From positions 18,838,787 through 18,902,786 of the forward strand of contig CM055895.1 of NCBI GenBank assembly GCA_029582155.1: a stretch of 64,000 nt of DNA. Direction: 5' to 3'. The stretch is from Panopea generosa. Taxonomy: Eukaryota; Mollusca; Bivalvia; Adapedonta; Hiatellidae. The translations under genes were made by a program, and so were the position numbers. Numbering within the stretch: position 1 is the stretch's first letter; every line of letters begins with the position of its first letter. Below are positions 34,835 to 44,569 of this stretch, piece by piece. The notes beneath the pieces are model-generated. The model was not told the origin of the DNA. It ran no database searches and saw only the letters and a list, made by a program, of their open reading frames with translations.

Positions 34835-35077
34835 TTGTGTTTTTCTTAAGTTTCAATTCTTAATTAAAAGAATATATTTGACAACGCTATTTATTTATAT
34901 TTTGAGTCTGAATTGCTGTGTACAAATTGATCATACCTGACATACTACTTTTACATTGAAGAGATGTCAATTTTTCAATGTGGTCACAATCTTTTAAAAT
35001 CCTTGGAAAGATTCAGGTGAACACTCTAGATCTAAATTTATTACTTAGTTCATTTTTACAATATTCTGTATTTGCAG

Positions 35078-35201
35078 ATCCTATTGGCAGCTGTATCGCT
35101 GACAAAACTCTAAAGTTTTATCAAGGAGTTGCAAACAAATGTTGGCTGTTGGACATGAAATGGGTATTGACAGCAGCAGCTGTGGACAAGTTTTACCAGA
35201 G
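35078..35201 (+). CDS. BRCT exon 3 of 3 (BRCA1-like, Lys of the phosphopeptide pocket and Trp core)
   Basis: A 124-nt exon after GTATTTGCAG and before AG|GTATAA, phase 1 to phase 2. With the G from the previous exon it starts with Asp. It encodes CIADKTLKFYQGVANKCWL and KWVLTAAAVDKFYQ. This matches BRCA1 [20 protein letters not shown] and the following W-V core, including the Lys that in BRCA1 (K1702) contacts phosphate. It corresponds in length to two fused human exons (78+41 nt, from memory) plus a few nucleotides. The second BRCT repeat of BRCA1 was not found downstream. Its phase fits exon 38675, not exon 37800. Confidence 0.75.
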
Positions 35202-35595
35202 GTATAAATTTAATGAAAATATTATTGCTTACTTTTTTTGTGTCACTGTTTTTTAACAAAGTCATAATTGTTACTTTTTATTCCGATATGAGATGCCTTT
35301 TATGGAGAAAATAGTGATGATGGAGAAATAACCAAATAAACGTTCAAACTGATCAATCAATCGAACAATCTGCAGAAGTTACAAGTTGTAGGAATATAAC
35401 AAGATCAGCGATTATAAATCTAAATTTAATCTTAACCACTTACCCAGGTTTGATAATGATTCCCGGAAGTTTCAGAATGTTTACGGATATAACCGAGTTA
35501 AGATATACTAAATCAATTGTGTTATTCCATCGGTCAGGTTTTATTCAAATATCGGTGAAAACTGCGACTTTAAATACAATTTTTAATGATAAACA

Positions 35596-35671
35596 AACTC
35601 TTCCTGTATTGTTTTCAAAGGCTTCCAGTGGTTGGTGTGGGAAAACGCGTATCTATGGAGTAAAGGGTTAA
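35596..35671 (+). mobile_element. MITE family 1, right-end fragment
   Basis: CTCTTCCTGTATTGTTTTC, GGTTGGTGTGGGAAAACGCG and ATCTATGGAGTAAAGGGTTA match the right third of the family. The left portion is missing or replaced. Confidence 0.75.
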
Positions 35672-36072
35672 TATTCTTTAGCTCATCTGATCAAGGCTAT
35701 TGTGATCGCCCTATGTCTGTCTGATAGCTTTAAATGACAATCACTCTGCAACCGCAATCATGGCAGATTTTCATCAAATTTTGTATGAAGCAGTTTTGCT
35801 TGAAGTTCTCTTAAGTTTCTTCAGATTTCGTTTCTAATCTATTGTGGATAAGGTAAAACTATAATCCAAGCCAGATCTACTGATGTACCAAGCAACATCA
35901 AAGAAAGCAGCAGTTATTTCCCTTCGACAGCAGTAAACCTTAAATAGGTAGTTACCATGAAAGTTACCATATGCAAATACTTGTTACGATCTAGTCTGTT
36001 TCTTCATCCTTTGTAATTGACAACAAAATCTTTAAGAAATAACCAATTTCATACTTTTTATCTGTTTCTGAG

Positions 36073-36248
36073 TAGTCAAACCTGTCTTAAGAAGCCAATC
36101 AAGGGAATGAGCAAAAATGGCCTTTTAAGACAGGTTTTTGCTTAATACAAATAAACTCTGAAAGCATAGCCATGGGAAATAGCTAATTTGGCTGCTTAAG
36201 ACAAGTGACTGCTTAATAGAGGTGACCGCTTACACAGGTTTGACTGTA
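36073..36248 (-). mobile_element. MITE family 2, copy 1
   Basis: Ends TAGTCAAACCTGTCTTAAG and CACAGGTTTGACTGTA are inverted repeats. The interior contains inverted phrases such as CTTTTAAGACAGGTTTTTGC and GGCTGCTTAAGACAAGTG. Collinear in opposite orientation with 48159-48340. No coding capacity. Confidence 0.85.
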
Positions 36249-36463
36249 TTTTTATTCAACATTTTTTTCTGAGTCACAACAAAAAAGCATAATTTATAAT
36301 TTGATGTCGTCAAAAAAATTTTTATATAGGTAGTCATATCGCTGTATCTATCAGTCTGTCTGCCTTTCTGCCTGTAACTTTGGATTTTATAAGCACTTGC
36401 TGACAAATGATCAACGTAACATGACAATGTGTCATACTTACATCCAGACTTCCACATGAAAGC

Positions 36464-36755
36464 CGGGCCCGATTAGCTCAGTCGGTTACGCGTCTGACTA
36501 TCAATCCAGGGGTTGTGAGTTCGAATCCCCCGCCCGGCAACAGTCTCCGTGATGATTGATATACGACATTGTGTCTCATTATCATTCGTCTCTCACCACT
36601 GATTCAAGTGGGAAAGTTATCAGTTACTTGCGGAGATGGTGTGTGCTCTAGTACTGGTTAATCCCAGGAAACAGTGGTTAGGTTAACTAATCGTCTGTAA
36701 GCCCTCGATGGCATAAAAATGATGCTAAAAATTCAATCAATCAATCAATCAATCC
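36464..36755 (+). mobile_element. tRNA-derived SINE, family B, best-preserved plus-strand copy
   Basis: tRNA-like head GGGCCCGATTAGCTCAG with TCGGTTACGCG (box A) and GTGAGTTCGAATCCC (box B). The body includes GATGATTGATATACGACATT, ATCATTCGTCTCTCACCACT and GTTAATCCCAGGAAACAG, with the tail ATGATGCTAAAAATTCAATC and (AATC)n. It serves as the reference copy for the other four in the window (14535, 27353, 31215, 50051). Confidence 0.92.
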
Positions 36756-37310
36756 ACCTGAAAGGTCAAGGTCATATTTTAACTTTATTTGACAACACTT
36801 TCAGTTTGTCTGAGATTTGGTCTGGTCTGTAACTTTGTCACATATGGATTGGTTTTAAAAACTCATCAGCATGACTTGACAATATGTCGTGTGTAAGACC
36901 CACACCTCACTTTGGAATTTATTTCTAATAGTCATGGCGTGTATAAACAAAAGAGCAACGACTCCAAGGAAAATAACTGTACTGTATCTATTTGAGAGGT
37001 ACTTGGTGGGGTTATTCAAATGAACATTTATTAAAAAAGACAAGAATATAAATCATGAAATAATTACATTAATAATGTTCAAAATAATTTATCTCATATG
37101 TCTTAATTATTAAAAAAATATCAAAATAATTAAATTGGTATAAAAAAACTATGTTTTGCTTAATTTACTAACAAAACTCTTTTTTATAATTTATTGGGAT
37201 GATGTCCCTTTAGTGATATTGATACAAAACATTCTATGGCCCTTGGATCTTACTTCACATTCATGAGCTAATGCCACTTAGAAGCACACCTATATCTGTC
37301 AATAACCTCT

Positions 37311-37504
37311 TAACCATTTACTTCAGACGCGTTTTCCCGCACCAATCACAGAAGGCCTTTGAAAACAGTGCAGGAAGAGCAATCTGAACACTTCCTGCAC
37401 TGTTTTCCACTCTGTCAGTTAATATAAACATAATTCACCCAATAATTCAAAAGCCTTCTTTATTAGAGGTGTCCAAAGGCTTCTTTATGAAGTAAAGGGT
37501 TAAC
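37311..37504 (-). mobile_element. MITE family 1, inverted copy
   Basis: TTTACTTCAGACGCG and TTATGAAGTAAAGGGTTAA form the ends. The centre has GAAAACAGTGCAGGAAGAGC, AATCTGAACAC, then TTCCTGCACTGTTTTCC as a palindrome. Opposite orientation to the copies at 21757 and 26689. Confidence 0.87.
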
Positions 37505-37799
37505 CTTTCTAGCAGGAGAGTGAAATTGTCCATCTAGGGCCTCTTGTTTAAATTAAGTTATGTGCCCCATAGACATTTACAATATATATATTCTTCTAAA
37601 TTACGACATCTACAGTTTATTATATATTGGAGAAATTATATCATTTACTTAGTTTTGTGCAATTACTATAATTGTACACCAACATTTTAATTCATGATAG
37701 AAGCTAAGTATGAAATTTGCAAATAAGATTAGCTGAATGATAACATCTCACCCACTAATGGCAAATGTTTTTTTTTAAAATGTACCAAATTGAATTCAG

Positions 37800-37898
37800 G
37801 TGAGGAGCCACTGACACATGATCCTGAGGAAGTGCCACTTTACTGGCTACTTGATGGTATTGAACATTTTTGTGTGCAGCCAAACCCTTGGAAAGACA
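37800..37898 (+). CDS. Candidate exon, acidic, unknown domain
   Basis: Lies between a TTGAATTCAG acceptor and a perfect GTAAGT donor, phase 1 to phase 1. It encodes EEPLTHDPEEVPLYWLLDGI then EHFCVQPNPW. Protein-like composition and a strong donor argue for a real exon. I do not recognise the domain; it could be the continuation after the BRCT domain. Its phases do not fit exon 35078 before it or exon 38675 after it. So it is either a cassette linked through unseen exons, belongs to another transcript, or reflects a frameshift. Confidence 0.45.
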
Positions 37899-38138
37899 GT
37901 AAGTATGATTTATTCCCTTTTCATATTGCACCAGATCCTATTTTTATCCATTTGAAGAATGACACAGAGGCCTTAAGTATTACTTTTCTGTTTATTTGCT
38001 TGTCTGTCTGTCCATGTGTGTGTCTTAGGAAAACATGGCTACTGATAAACTTCTGAAAGGTTCTATGTACAGGTCAATTTCGATATTGAGATCGGCTGAA
38101 CTTCAGATATTGTTTCAACTCCAAGGTGAAATGATTTA

Positions 38139-38382
38139 AAACCCTTTACTTCATAAAGACGCCTTTGGACACCTCTAATATTGAAAGCATTAATTCACCA
38201 CATATCAGCAATGGGTGAATTATGTTTATATTAACTTTCTGCATTGTTTTCCATTCTGTCAGAATGGAAAACAATGCAGAAAGTGTTCAGATTGCTTGTT
38301 ACGATTAATCTGAACTCTTCCTGCACTGTTTTCAAAGGCCTTCTGTGATTGGTGCGGGAAAACGCGTATCTATGGAGTAAAG
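38139..38382 (+). mobile_element. MITE family 1, copy with an additional nested inverted repeat
   Basis: Starts AACCCTTTACTTCATAAAG and ends CGTATCTATGGAGTAAAG. It has a central inversion ACTTTCTGCATTGTTTTCC ATTCTGTCAGAATGGAAAAC AATGCAGAAAGT beside the usual ATCTGAACTCTTCCTGCACT. It is longer than its siblings (about 244 bp). Confidence 0.87.
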
Positions 38383-38674
38383 AAAAACTATAACATTGAC
38401 AGATTGTATTTTCTTTAAAAAAATACCAAAATTTTGCACTGACTGTTTCGTGAGTCTTGATTTATTCCAATCTAGTCAGTTCTAAAATTCCAGCTGACAA
38501 ACACAGTTAAAATACATTTCAATATTTATATGAAATAACTTATAAGCGATATAGATGATTCCGAAGAATTTTTTGTAATAGTTCAAAATTTATATAAATA
38601 AATATCTGTAACTGTAGTAAAATTTGGATCATTTTTATAACAGAAGATATAGTTTGAAACAATTAACAATCTAG

Positions 38675-38887
38675 TGACAATGATGGTGACAATAATGGTA
38701 ATGGTGATGATATCGAAGATGAGACTGATAGGAATGCTAACGATGAAACTGACCATGATTGTGATGAGCCAGCCAACAAGAAAACAAAACTTAGTCCAAA
38801 GATGACTACAGTAGAAGTGATAACTGAGATAAACCACCAGCATCAATCACTATTACAGATATATAAGCAAACAAACTATATATCAGA
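38675..38887 (+). CDS. Acidic linker exon with basic patch
   Basis: Exon from CAATCTAG to GA|GTATGT, phase 2 to phase 2. It is in phase with BRCT exon 35078 upstream and with either exon 39521 or exon 40865 downstream. It encodes an Asn/Asp/Glu-rich stretch (DNDGDNNGNGDDIEDETD), a basic patch ANKKTKLSPK that could be a nuclear localisation signal, and a short helix (TEINHQHQSLLQIYKQTNY). The acceptor site is weak, with a TAA just upstream in the coding frame, so the start is fixed at 38675. No catalytic domain. Confidence 0.55.
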
Positions 38888-39520
38888 GTATGTTATTGTT
38901 TTGATTTTTTCTCAGTTTGTAAAAAAATGTTCTAATGATTTTTGGGCATCAAGAATCTACAAACCAATAATAAGTGGGAATAAGTTATTATACCGTATCT
39001 GATTTTTTTATTTGCAAACATTGTTATTATGCCTGTACTAATTGGATTTAACAATTCAAGTAATAGAAGTGCTTTACACTGGAAGGAGTGAGTATAATGA
39101 CTTTTTATACACATGAAGACCCCATATGCATATACATGATACACATGTAGAACCACCGTCCTTCTGCAAATGCCTGGCAAAATTTCTCATATAAAGTGTT
39201 CAAACAGCCGGCTCAAACACCGAGAGGTTAATGCTTTTGAGGCGGCACCACTTGTGTCCTACAAACACAACTGACTGAAAGGAGTTTACCAGCAAAAATT
39301 TTGTTAAATATATTTAAGGTGACCTAATTGGCAGATCCTTTACTTCAAAGTGAAATATCTTCTATTCTGAACTTACAAATCAAATCATAAAAGAAACATT
39401 ACCTTTAGCAAAAATGTATTTGTTCATTAAAATACTTAAAATTACATTTTCGTCTTCAAAGTCTTTCATTTCCCCAGTGAACTTTTATAGCCCTATAACC
39501 AAAACAATATCTATCTATAG

Positions 39521-39600
39521 GGATCAGAATGGCAATGCAGCGACAAATCACACTACATCTGTTGATGTAACTGTAGTACTGATTCAGGATTCTGGTGAAG
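39521..39600 (+). CDS. Short linker exon (alternative to exon 40865 by phase)
   Basis: Exon from CTATCTATAG to GAAG|GTATGA, phase 2 to phase 1. It encodes DQNGNAATNHTTSVDVTVVL then IQDSGE. In phase after exon 38887 and before exon 41720, but not before exon 40865. No recognised domain. Confidence 0.45.
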
Positions 39601-39729
39601 GTATGATGACATAAAAGTCAGCTTTTTTATTTTACTTTAAATGGAAGATGAAACAAAAACCCAAGAGGGCCTGAGGACGCTCTACTGACTCATAGTGACC
39701 TTAGCACTTATTTCACAATAATAACCCTC

Positions 39730-39763
39730 TTGCGGGAGTGGGGGGGGGGTGGGGGGGGGGGGT
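39730..39763. repeat. Poly-G tract
   Basis: Runs of nine and twelve G separated by one T, on the plus strand. It could form a G-quadruplex, or may be affected by sequencing error. Confidence 0.85.
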
Positions 39764-40864
39764 CATCTTAACAACTTAAGATTACCCCACCCACAACCAT
39801 ACTGAACAAAAAGTTAATGCAATGAAAATGAAATACTTTAAATTCCCATACCATTGATCTGTAAAAAATATAGATTTATACAACCCTTATAATATATATC
39901 CTAGCCCCTTGATATGTCGAAACTTCAATCACCCACTCTTAGGGATTTGTTATGAGCAGAAATGCTTTATTCTAAATAGAAGTTTTTTTGTACACATGGA
40001 TGCAAACATTCCCTATATATTCCAGCCCCTTGATTTGCAGAATCTTCATGCCTTGCTGATGTAAGGATAATTTCACATATGAACAAGTTTGACTAAAAGG
40101 TTATGATTTATAAAAAATCCCAATTTTAACTGTATTGCTGTTACTAGACAATGATTTAGATCCTGAATTGAACAACATATTTACACAAATGGACAAAATA
40201 ATGAGAATTTTCCATTTTTACACAGTATTCCTATATAAAACTCAAAGTCCCCTTTCAGGGCCTCTATACATCCCAGTGCCACTTGATTTTTTTACAAACT
40301 TAGAACTCTTAATTGTAGGGATAATTTATATCAAATATGAACATATTTGACTAACCGGTTGTTGAGAATAAGATTTATGAAAATGTTCAATTTTAACCTT
40401 TTCGTGGCGCCACCTTGCCCCTTTTGGAAAGTTAATCCTTCTTATTGAACAAAATCATATTTGTTATGACTAAAAGATGTTTCAGAAATCAAATTTAATA
40501 AAAATAAAATCATAAATGGATGAAAAGCTTTGAGATTACAGTGCTCCAGATAACCTTTTCTTCAGATGAGTATTTTACACCTAAAATTATTATAAAATGC
40601 TTATTATCAAAAATATTATGGGTAAAAATTAATTTTCTTATTAAATTGCCATTCAAAATAAATAAATCAACACTGAATTTGAGAATAGTCAGTGCTTATT
40701 TTACCCCTTAATTTAAATTCAGTGCTTTATTCAGAAATTTCAATGCTTAAATATCCCCAAATAGTACTTATCTGGAGCACTGAGATTAATATGGTTACAC
40801 GTTCAATTACTGTTTCACAGTAGCTTGTGAGGAAAATACATAAATCAAATTTTGTATTCTATAG

Positions 40865-41076
40865 GAGAAATGGATATATAGATGACCTAGTTTCTAACAG
40901 AGATGATCCAGATTATGAACCATCAAGCGAAGAGCAATCAAGTGAAGAGCAATCAATTGAAGAGCAATCAATTGAAGAGCAGTCAAGCAAAGAGCAGTCA
41001 AGTAAAGAGCAATAAAGTGAAGAGCAATCAAGCGAAAAGAAATCAAGCGAAGAGCAATCAAGTGAAGACGAATCAG
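40865..41076 (+). CDS. Exon with SSEEQ pentapeptide repeat and internal stop
   Basis: Exon from ATTCTATAG to TCAG|GTTAAT, phase 2 to phase 1, in phase with exon 38887 before and exon 41720 after. It encodes RNGYIDDLVSNRDDPDYEP and then about ten 5-residue units of the S-S-E-E-Q type, built on a 15-bp tandem DNA repeat, ending SSEDES. An in-frame TAA at 41013-41015 replaces the expected TCA of one unit, a single-base nonsense change. Acidic Ser/Glu runs of this type are common linkers before the zinc-finger/recombinase part of related proteins. Confidence 0.6.
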
Positions 41077-41719
41077 GTTAATATCTTTATTGGGATTTTA
41101 AAAAAACATCTCGATCATTTTCAAATAGCTTTTTATATCACATGAAGGTTCAAGCCAGCTATTCTGATCACTTTTTTGTCCTTCTGTCTGTCTTGGCATA
41201 AACTCTTCCTTTAAACCACTGACTCAGATGTAATAAAATTTGGGCATGCTTTCAATGTTGTACTTTGGGCTTTCAGAAGTGTATATTTTTAAATGATGGC
41301 CACCAAGGTCTTGCCCAGAATAATTTTTTGAAACTTTAAATCTGGCTTTCAATCACAAAACCGTTACCATTGAAATTTTACTGAATAGCTAACGTCTACC
41401 AAAATTGTTTTTTTTTGTGTCAAAGTATCAAACAAGAAGGCCGCCAGTACTTATCCAGATTTTATATAGGGAAAACTATTTAATGATCAAAGTATGCCTT
41501 TATTTGGTACAGTCTTCTGTGCCACAGACAATCAATTTACAGCAATCGCGACCGTCTTGTTTTTATTACCTCAAAGGTGGTTAATTGAATCAATTTCTTT
41601 TAATGTTTAGCTTCATCACCAAAAATTGACGTGGTTAGACCTCATAATGAAGCTATGGATAATGTATACTTGAATAAATGCCACAAGTTCCCTATTTCTG
41701 AGCCTGATTTTTGTTCCAG

Positions 41720-43477
41720 CCAGTGATATTGATGAGGAGGAAGAAGATTTTCTTTAAAGCAGTAGTAGCAAAGAAAATGAATCGCCAAATCAATGTATAA
41801 CAGTGAGACAGACAAATAATGACGGTGGAAGAATTTATGAAGCGTATCCCTGCTTGTTTTTTTCCGAGTTAAAAAAAAAGATTCCTCAGCATCTTGAAGC
41901 CAAACATAGCGACAAGGTAGATGTGTATAATTATCTAAATGAGGATGACCCACAAAAAAAGAGGAATATAATGATTAAGTTTAGAAATTTAGGCATTCAT
42001 AAACATAACTACAATGTTATTCAGGAACAGAAGGGTGAACTTTTGGTAGCATACAGGCCCTCCAATAAAAGTGCATCATGGACAGATTATGTTCCATGTG
42101 AACATTGTCTTGGTTACTATTGTAAATCAGAATTCTGGAAGCATGTACAAAGGTGTCATCTAGCACCATCTGAAAGAACAAAACATGGAAAGGTATTGGA
42201 AAAGGGTAGATTACTTCTACCAACAGCAAATGGGTGTTCTGCTGGACTCAACACAGTTCTATCATCAATGACAAAAGATGAGATAACTATGATAATTAAA
42301 GGAGACCCTTTGATTACTGAACTGGGTCAACACATCTTTAACAAACATGGACATGACCAAGACAAACACTCCTATATTAGAAATACTCTTAGAGAGAGCG
42401 CAATGCTTGTTAAACAGTTAAGAGAGGTAACTGGCAAGAAAGAGGGCTTATCAAGAATTTTGTGTCCAGTATATTACAACGAAGAAATGATGGCCACAAA
42501 ACAAATTTCTGGTTATGACGAAATGACACAAAAGTACACAACTCCATCCCTTGCATTAAAAGTTATTCAACCAAAAAATGTTGCCTCATTTTAAAAGGAA
42601 AGGCGATCATAAATGGAGATGAAGACCAGATAAAATATGCTGAAGGAATGTTGGAACTTATGAAAATAAGATGGCACAATGACATATCTGACCATGCCGA
42701 CCATACATTAAAGGAGAAGAAGTTGAACACTCCAAAAATTATTCCGCTTGTTGAAGATGATGTTCTTTTAAACAAACACCTTAAAACTGTTTCTTTAGAA
42801 GCATACCACCAGTTAGAGATGGACAAAAGCAACTTTGAAATGTGGTCACTCCTCAACAAGGCAACATTGGTACTTTTAATTTTATTTAACAGGAGAAGAG
42901 TCGGAGAGGCATAAAAAATGACAACAGCAGATTATAATGCAAAAGATCACACTTTTCAGAAGGACATCATGAATTCACTTTCTCCACTTGAGAAAAGGCT
43001 TTGTACCAAACTTAAAAGAGTGGAAATTATTGGAAAAAACAAGAATTGTCCCAGTTATTCTTACTAGCATATTAGTTAGGAACATTGACATGTTGCTAAG
43101 TTGTCGGGCTTCCATTGGGGTGAATAGCGAAAATTGCTATGTATTAGCAAGAGCAAAGTATGGCTCAGGAGGGCATTTAAGAGGATTAGACTGCCTCAGG
43201 GAGTTTAGTGTCTCTTGTGGGGCTCAATTTCCTGAGCTAATCACATTTACAAAGTTGAGGAAACAAATAGCCACATTATTGCAAATACTGAACCTTAAAG
43301 ACATTCTTGCGCGATTTCTAGGACACGATATAAGAACCCACAGGGAGTATTATCGTCTGTCACAGGATGCAATAGAGGTTGCAAAGGTTTCAAAATTACT
43401 ACTTTCCCTAGAGAATGGCACACTACTTGTGCAATCTAACCACAGTTTGGATGAAATAACCATTGATGCTAATGAAG
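41720..43477 (+). pseudogene. Zinc-finger and tyrosine-recombinase-like protein, main exon, broken
   Basis: A ~1.76-kb exon from TTGTTCCAG to GAAG|GTTTGT. In order it encodes an acidic start (SDIDEEEEDF), a degenerate finger (YPC at 41851, KKIPQHLEAKHSDK), and an intact C-x2-C finger (CEHCLGYYCKSEFWKHVQRC, 42097 onward). A conserved middle (TPSLALK ... KCCLILKGKA) follows, and then an integrase-type catalytic domain. Catalytic landmarks: NRRRVGE (box I Arg, 42888-42908), TKLRKQ (box II Arg, about 43254), LGHD (His, 43318-43329) and HREYYRL (Tyr, 43348-43353). Lesions: TAA 41755-41757, a frameshift near 42557, TAA 42912-42914, and a one-base slip in an A run near 43037. Tyrosine recombinases cut and rejoin DNA through a phosphotyrosine. 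Related multidomain SET/zinc-finger/recombinase/Myb proteins are recalled from fish and invertebrate genomes. As assembled it cannot make a full protein. Confidence 0.82.
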
Positions 43478-43479
43478 GT

Positions 43480-44565
43480 TTGTACACATGTTTAAAATTT
43501 CCTTTTTATTTCAAATAAATAATTGAAAAAGTAATGTTTCAAAATTCTTTTTTTATTTTGTCTCTTTTTAAAGAATTACAACCCATTCCATAGTTGGAAT
43601 GAAAAAGTTTGTTCATTTTTCACGTTTTGAATCATGACTCATCATTCATTTCACTGAAATTAGCTAGGATGTGTGAAGTAAATTATATTGCATGTCTTTT
43701 AACACTCCCGGGACCAAATTGACAAATACCACCGATGTTCATCTATCTTTATATATTAAAACACATGCATAATCTTACAGCTAATATGCATATTATTCCA
43801 TATTTTGTCCGTATCACAGATGCCGGGCGCGTTGTCATGTCACAACACCCCCTATCCCCAACCTCCTATTCGCACATCACATCTTGAAAAAATACAATAA
43901 TATAACTATAGATGTTTCATAAATGTGAAACAACATCAACAAATAAACACACCTGTACAATTGGCATTGAACACCTTAATTCCACGTCGAAGAACGAACA
44001 GTTTTCTCTAACAGTGTTGACACCAACCATGCTGATTTGGTGATTTGTAACTCATAAGCGCTTCTCACGCACCTGCAATGAATCCCAGCTCTAATGCAGT
44101 ACGGCAACTGAAAGCCGAAAACAAATAATTATTTGTGTCCGGCTTACAGTTGCCGTACAGCGGGAGAGCTGGGCACTATTGGCATGCTTCCGGGTTACAT
44201 TTTTACGGGAAATCACAGGTGATTCTCCAATTCGAAAAGGTGAAATTTCATTCTCGTGCATGACGAGATCTTCACGTGACTTTAGCTCAGGGGCAAGCGT
44301 CACAACATAACAAACCGCAGTGGTGTTTCTGACCGTAGTTAATTACAACAAAGTTACATAAAACAGCTATGAAAAGAAAGATAACAATACAAGATATGAA
44401 AGAAAATAAAAAAAATGAGTATCTCATGATAAAATCAAATTTTTTTTTATCGTTTTGTCCGTGTCTGTATACTTTAATTCATGTTTGATTTCCTGTCGGC
44501 AAATAGCTTTACAGCTAATGTTTTATATTTGTAAGTCCGACAAAAAGTAAAGTTTCTTGTATTTT
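43480..44565. other. Intronic stretch, no gene seen apart from a 90-bp hairpin
   Basis: AT-rich sequence with a more GC-balanced island at about 43990-44310. The only structured element is the palindrome at 44084-44173. A 70-codon minus-strand frame at 44091-44303 overlaps the hairpin and shows no domain. Confidence 0.45.
44084..44173. repeat. 90-bp near-palindrome (hairpin)
   Basis: The inner stem GTACGGCAACTG ... CAGTTGCCGTAC spans 44099-44158 with only about three mismatches in 28 bp and an AATT loop. The outer stem CCCAGCTCT (44084-44092) pairs with AGAGCTGGG (44165-44173). It could be a miniature foldback element or a small-RNA-type hairpin. Confidence 0.85.
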
Positions 44566-44569
44566 TATA

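Noticed and set aside
36464..36540. A tRNA gene at the start of the family-B element
   Set aside because: It is the head of a five-copy SINE family in this window; not an independent tRNA.
38583..38846. Minus-strand Ile/Val-rich open frame resembling a membrane segment
   Set aside because: It is the reverse complement of the GAT/GAC-rich acidic linker exon; the hydrophobic look is a shadow.
41611..41663. Exon encoding SSPKIDVVRPHNEAMDN
   Set aside because: It has an acceptor and a weak donor, but its exit phase (0) does not fit exon 41720, while skipping it restores phase.
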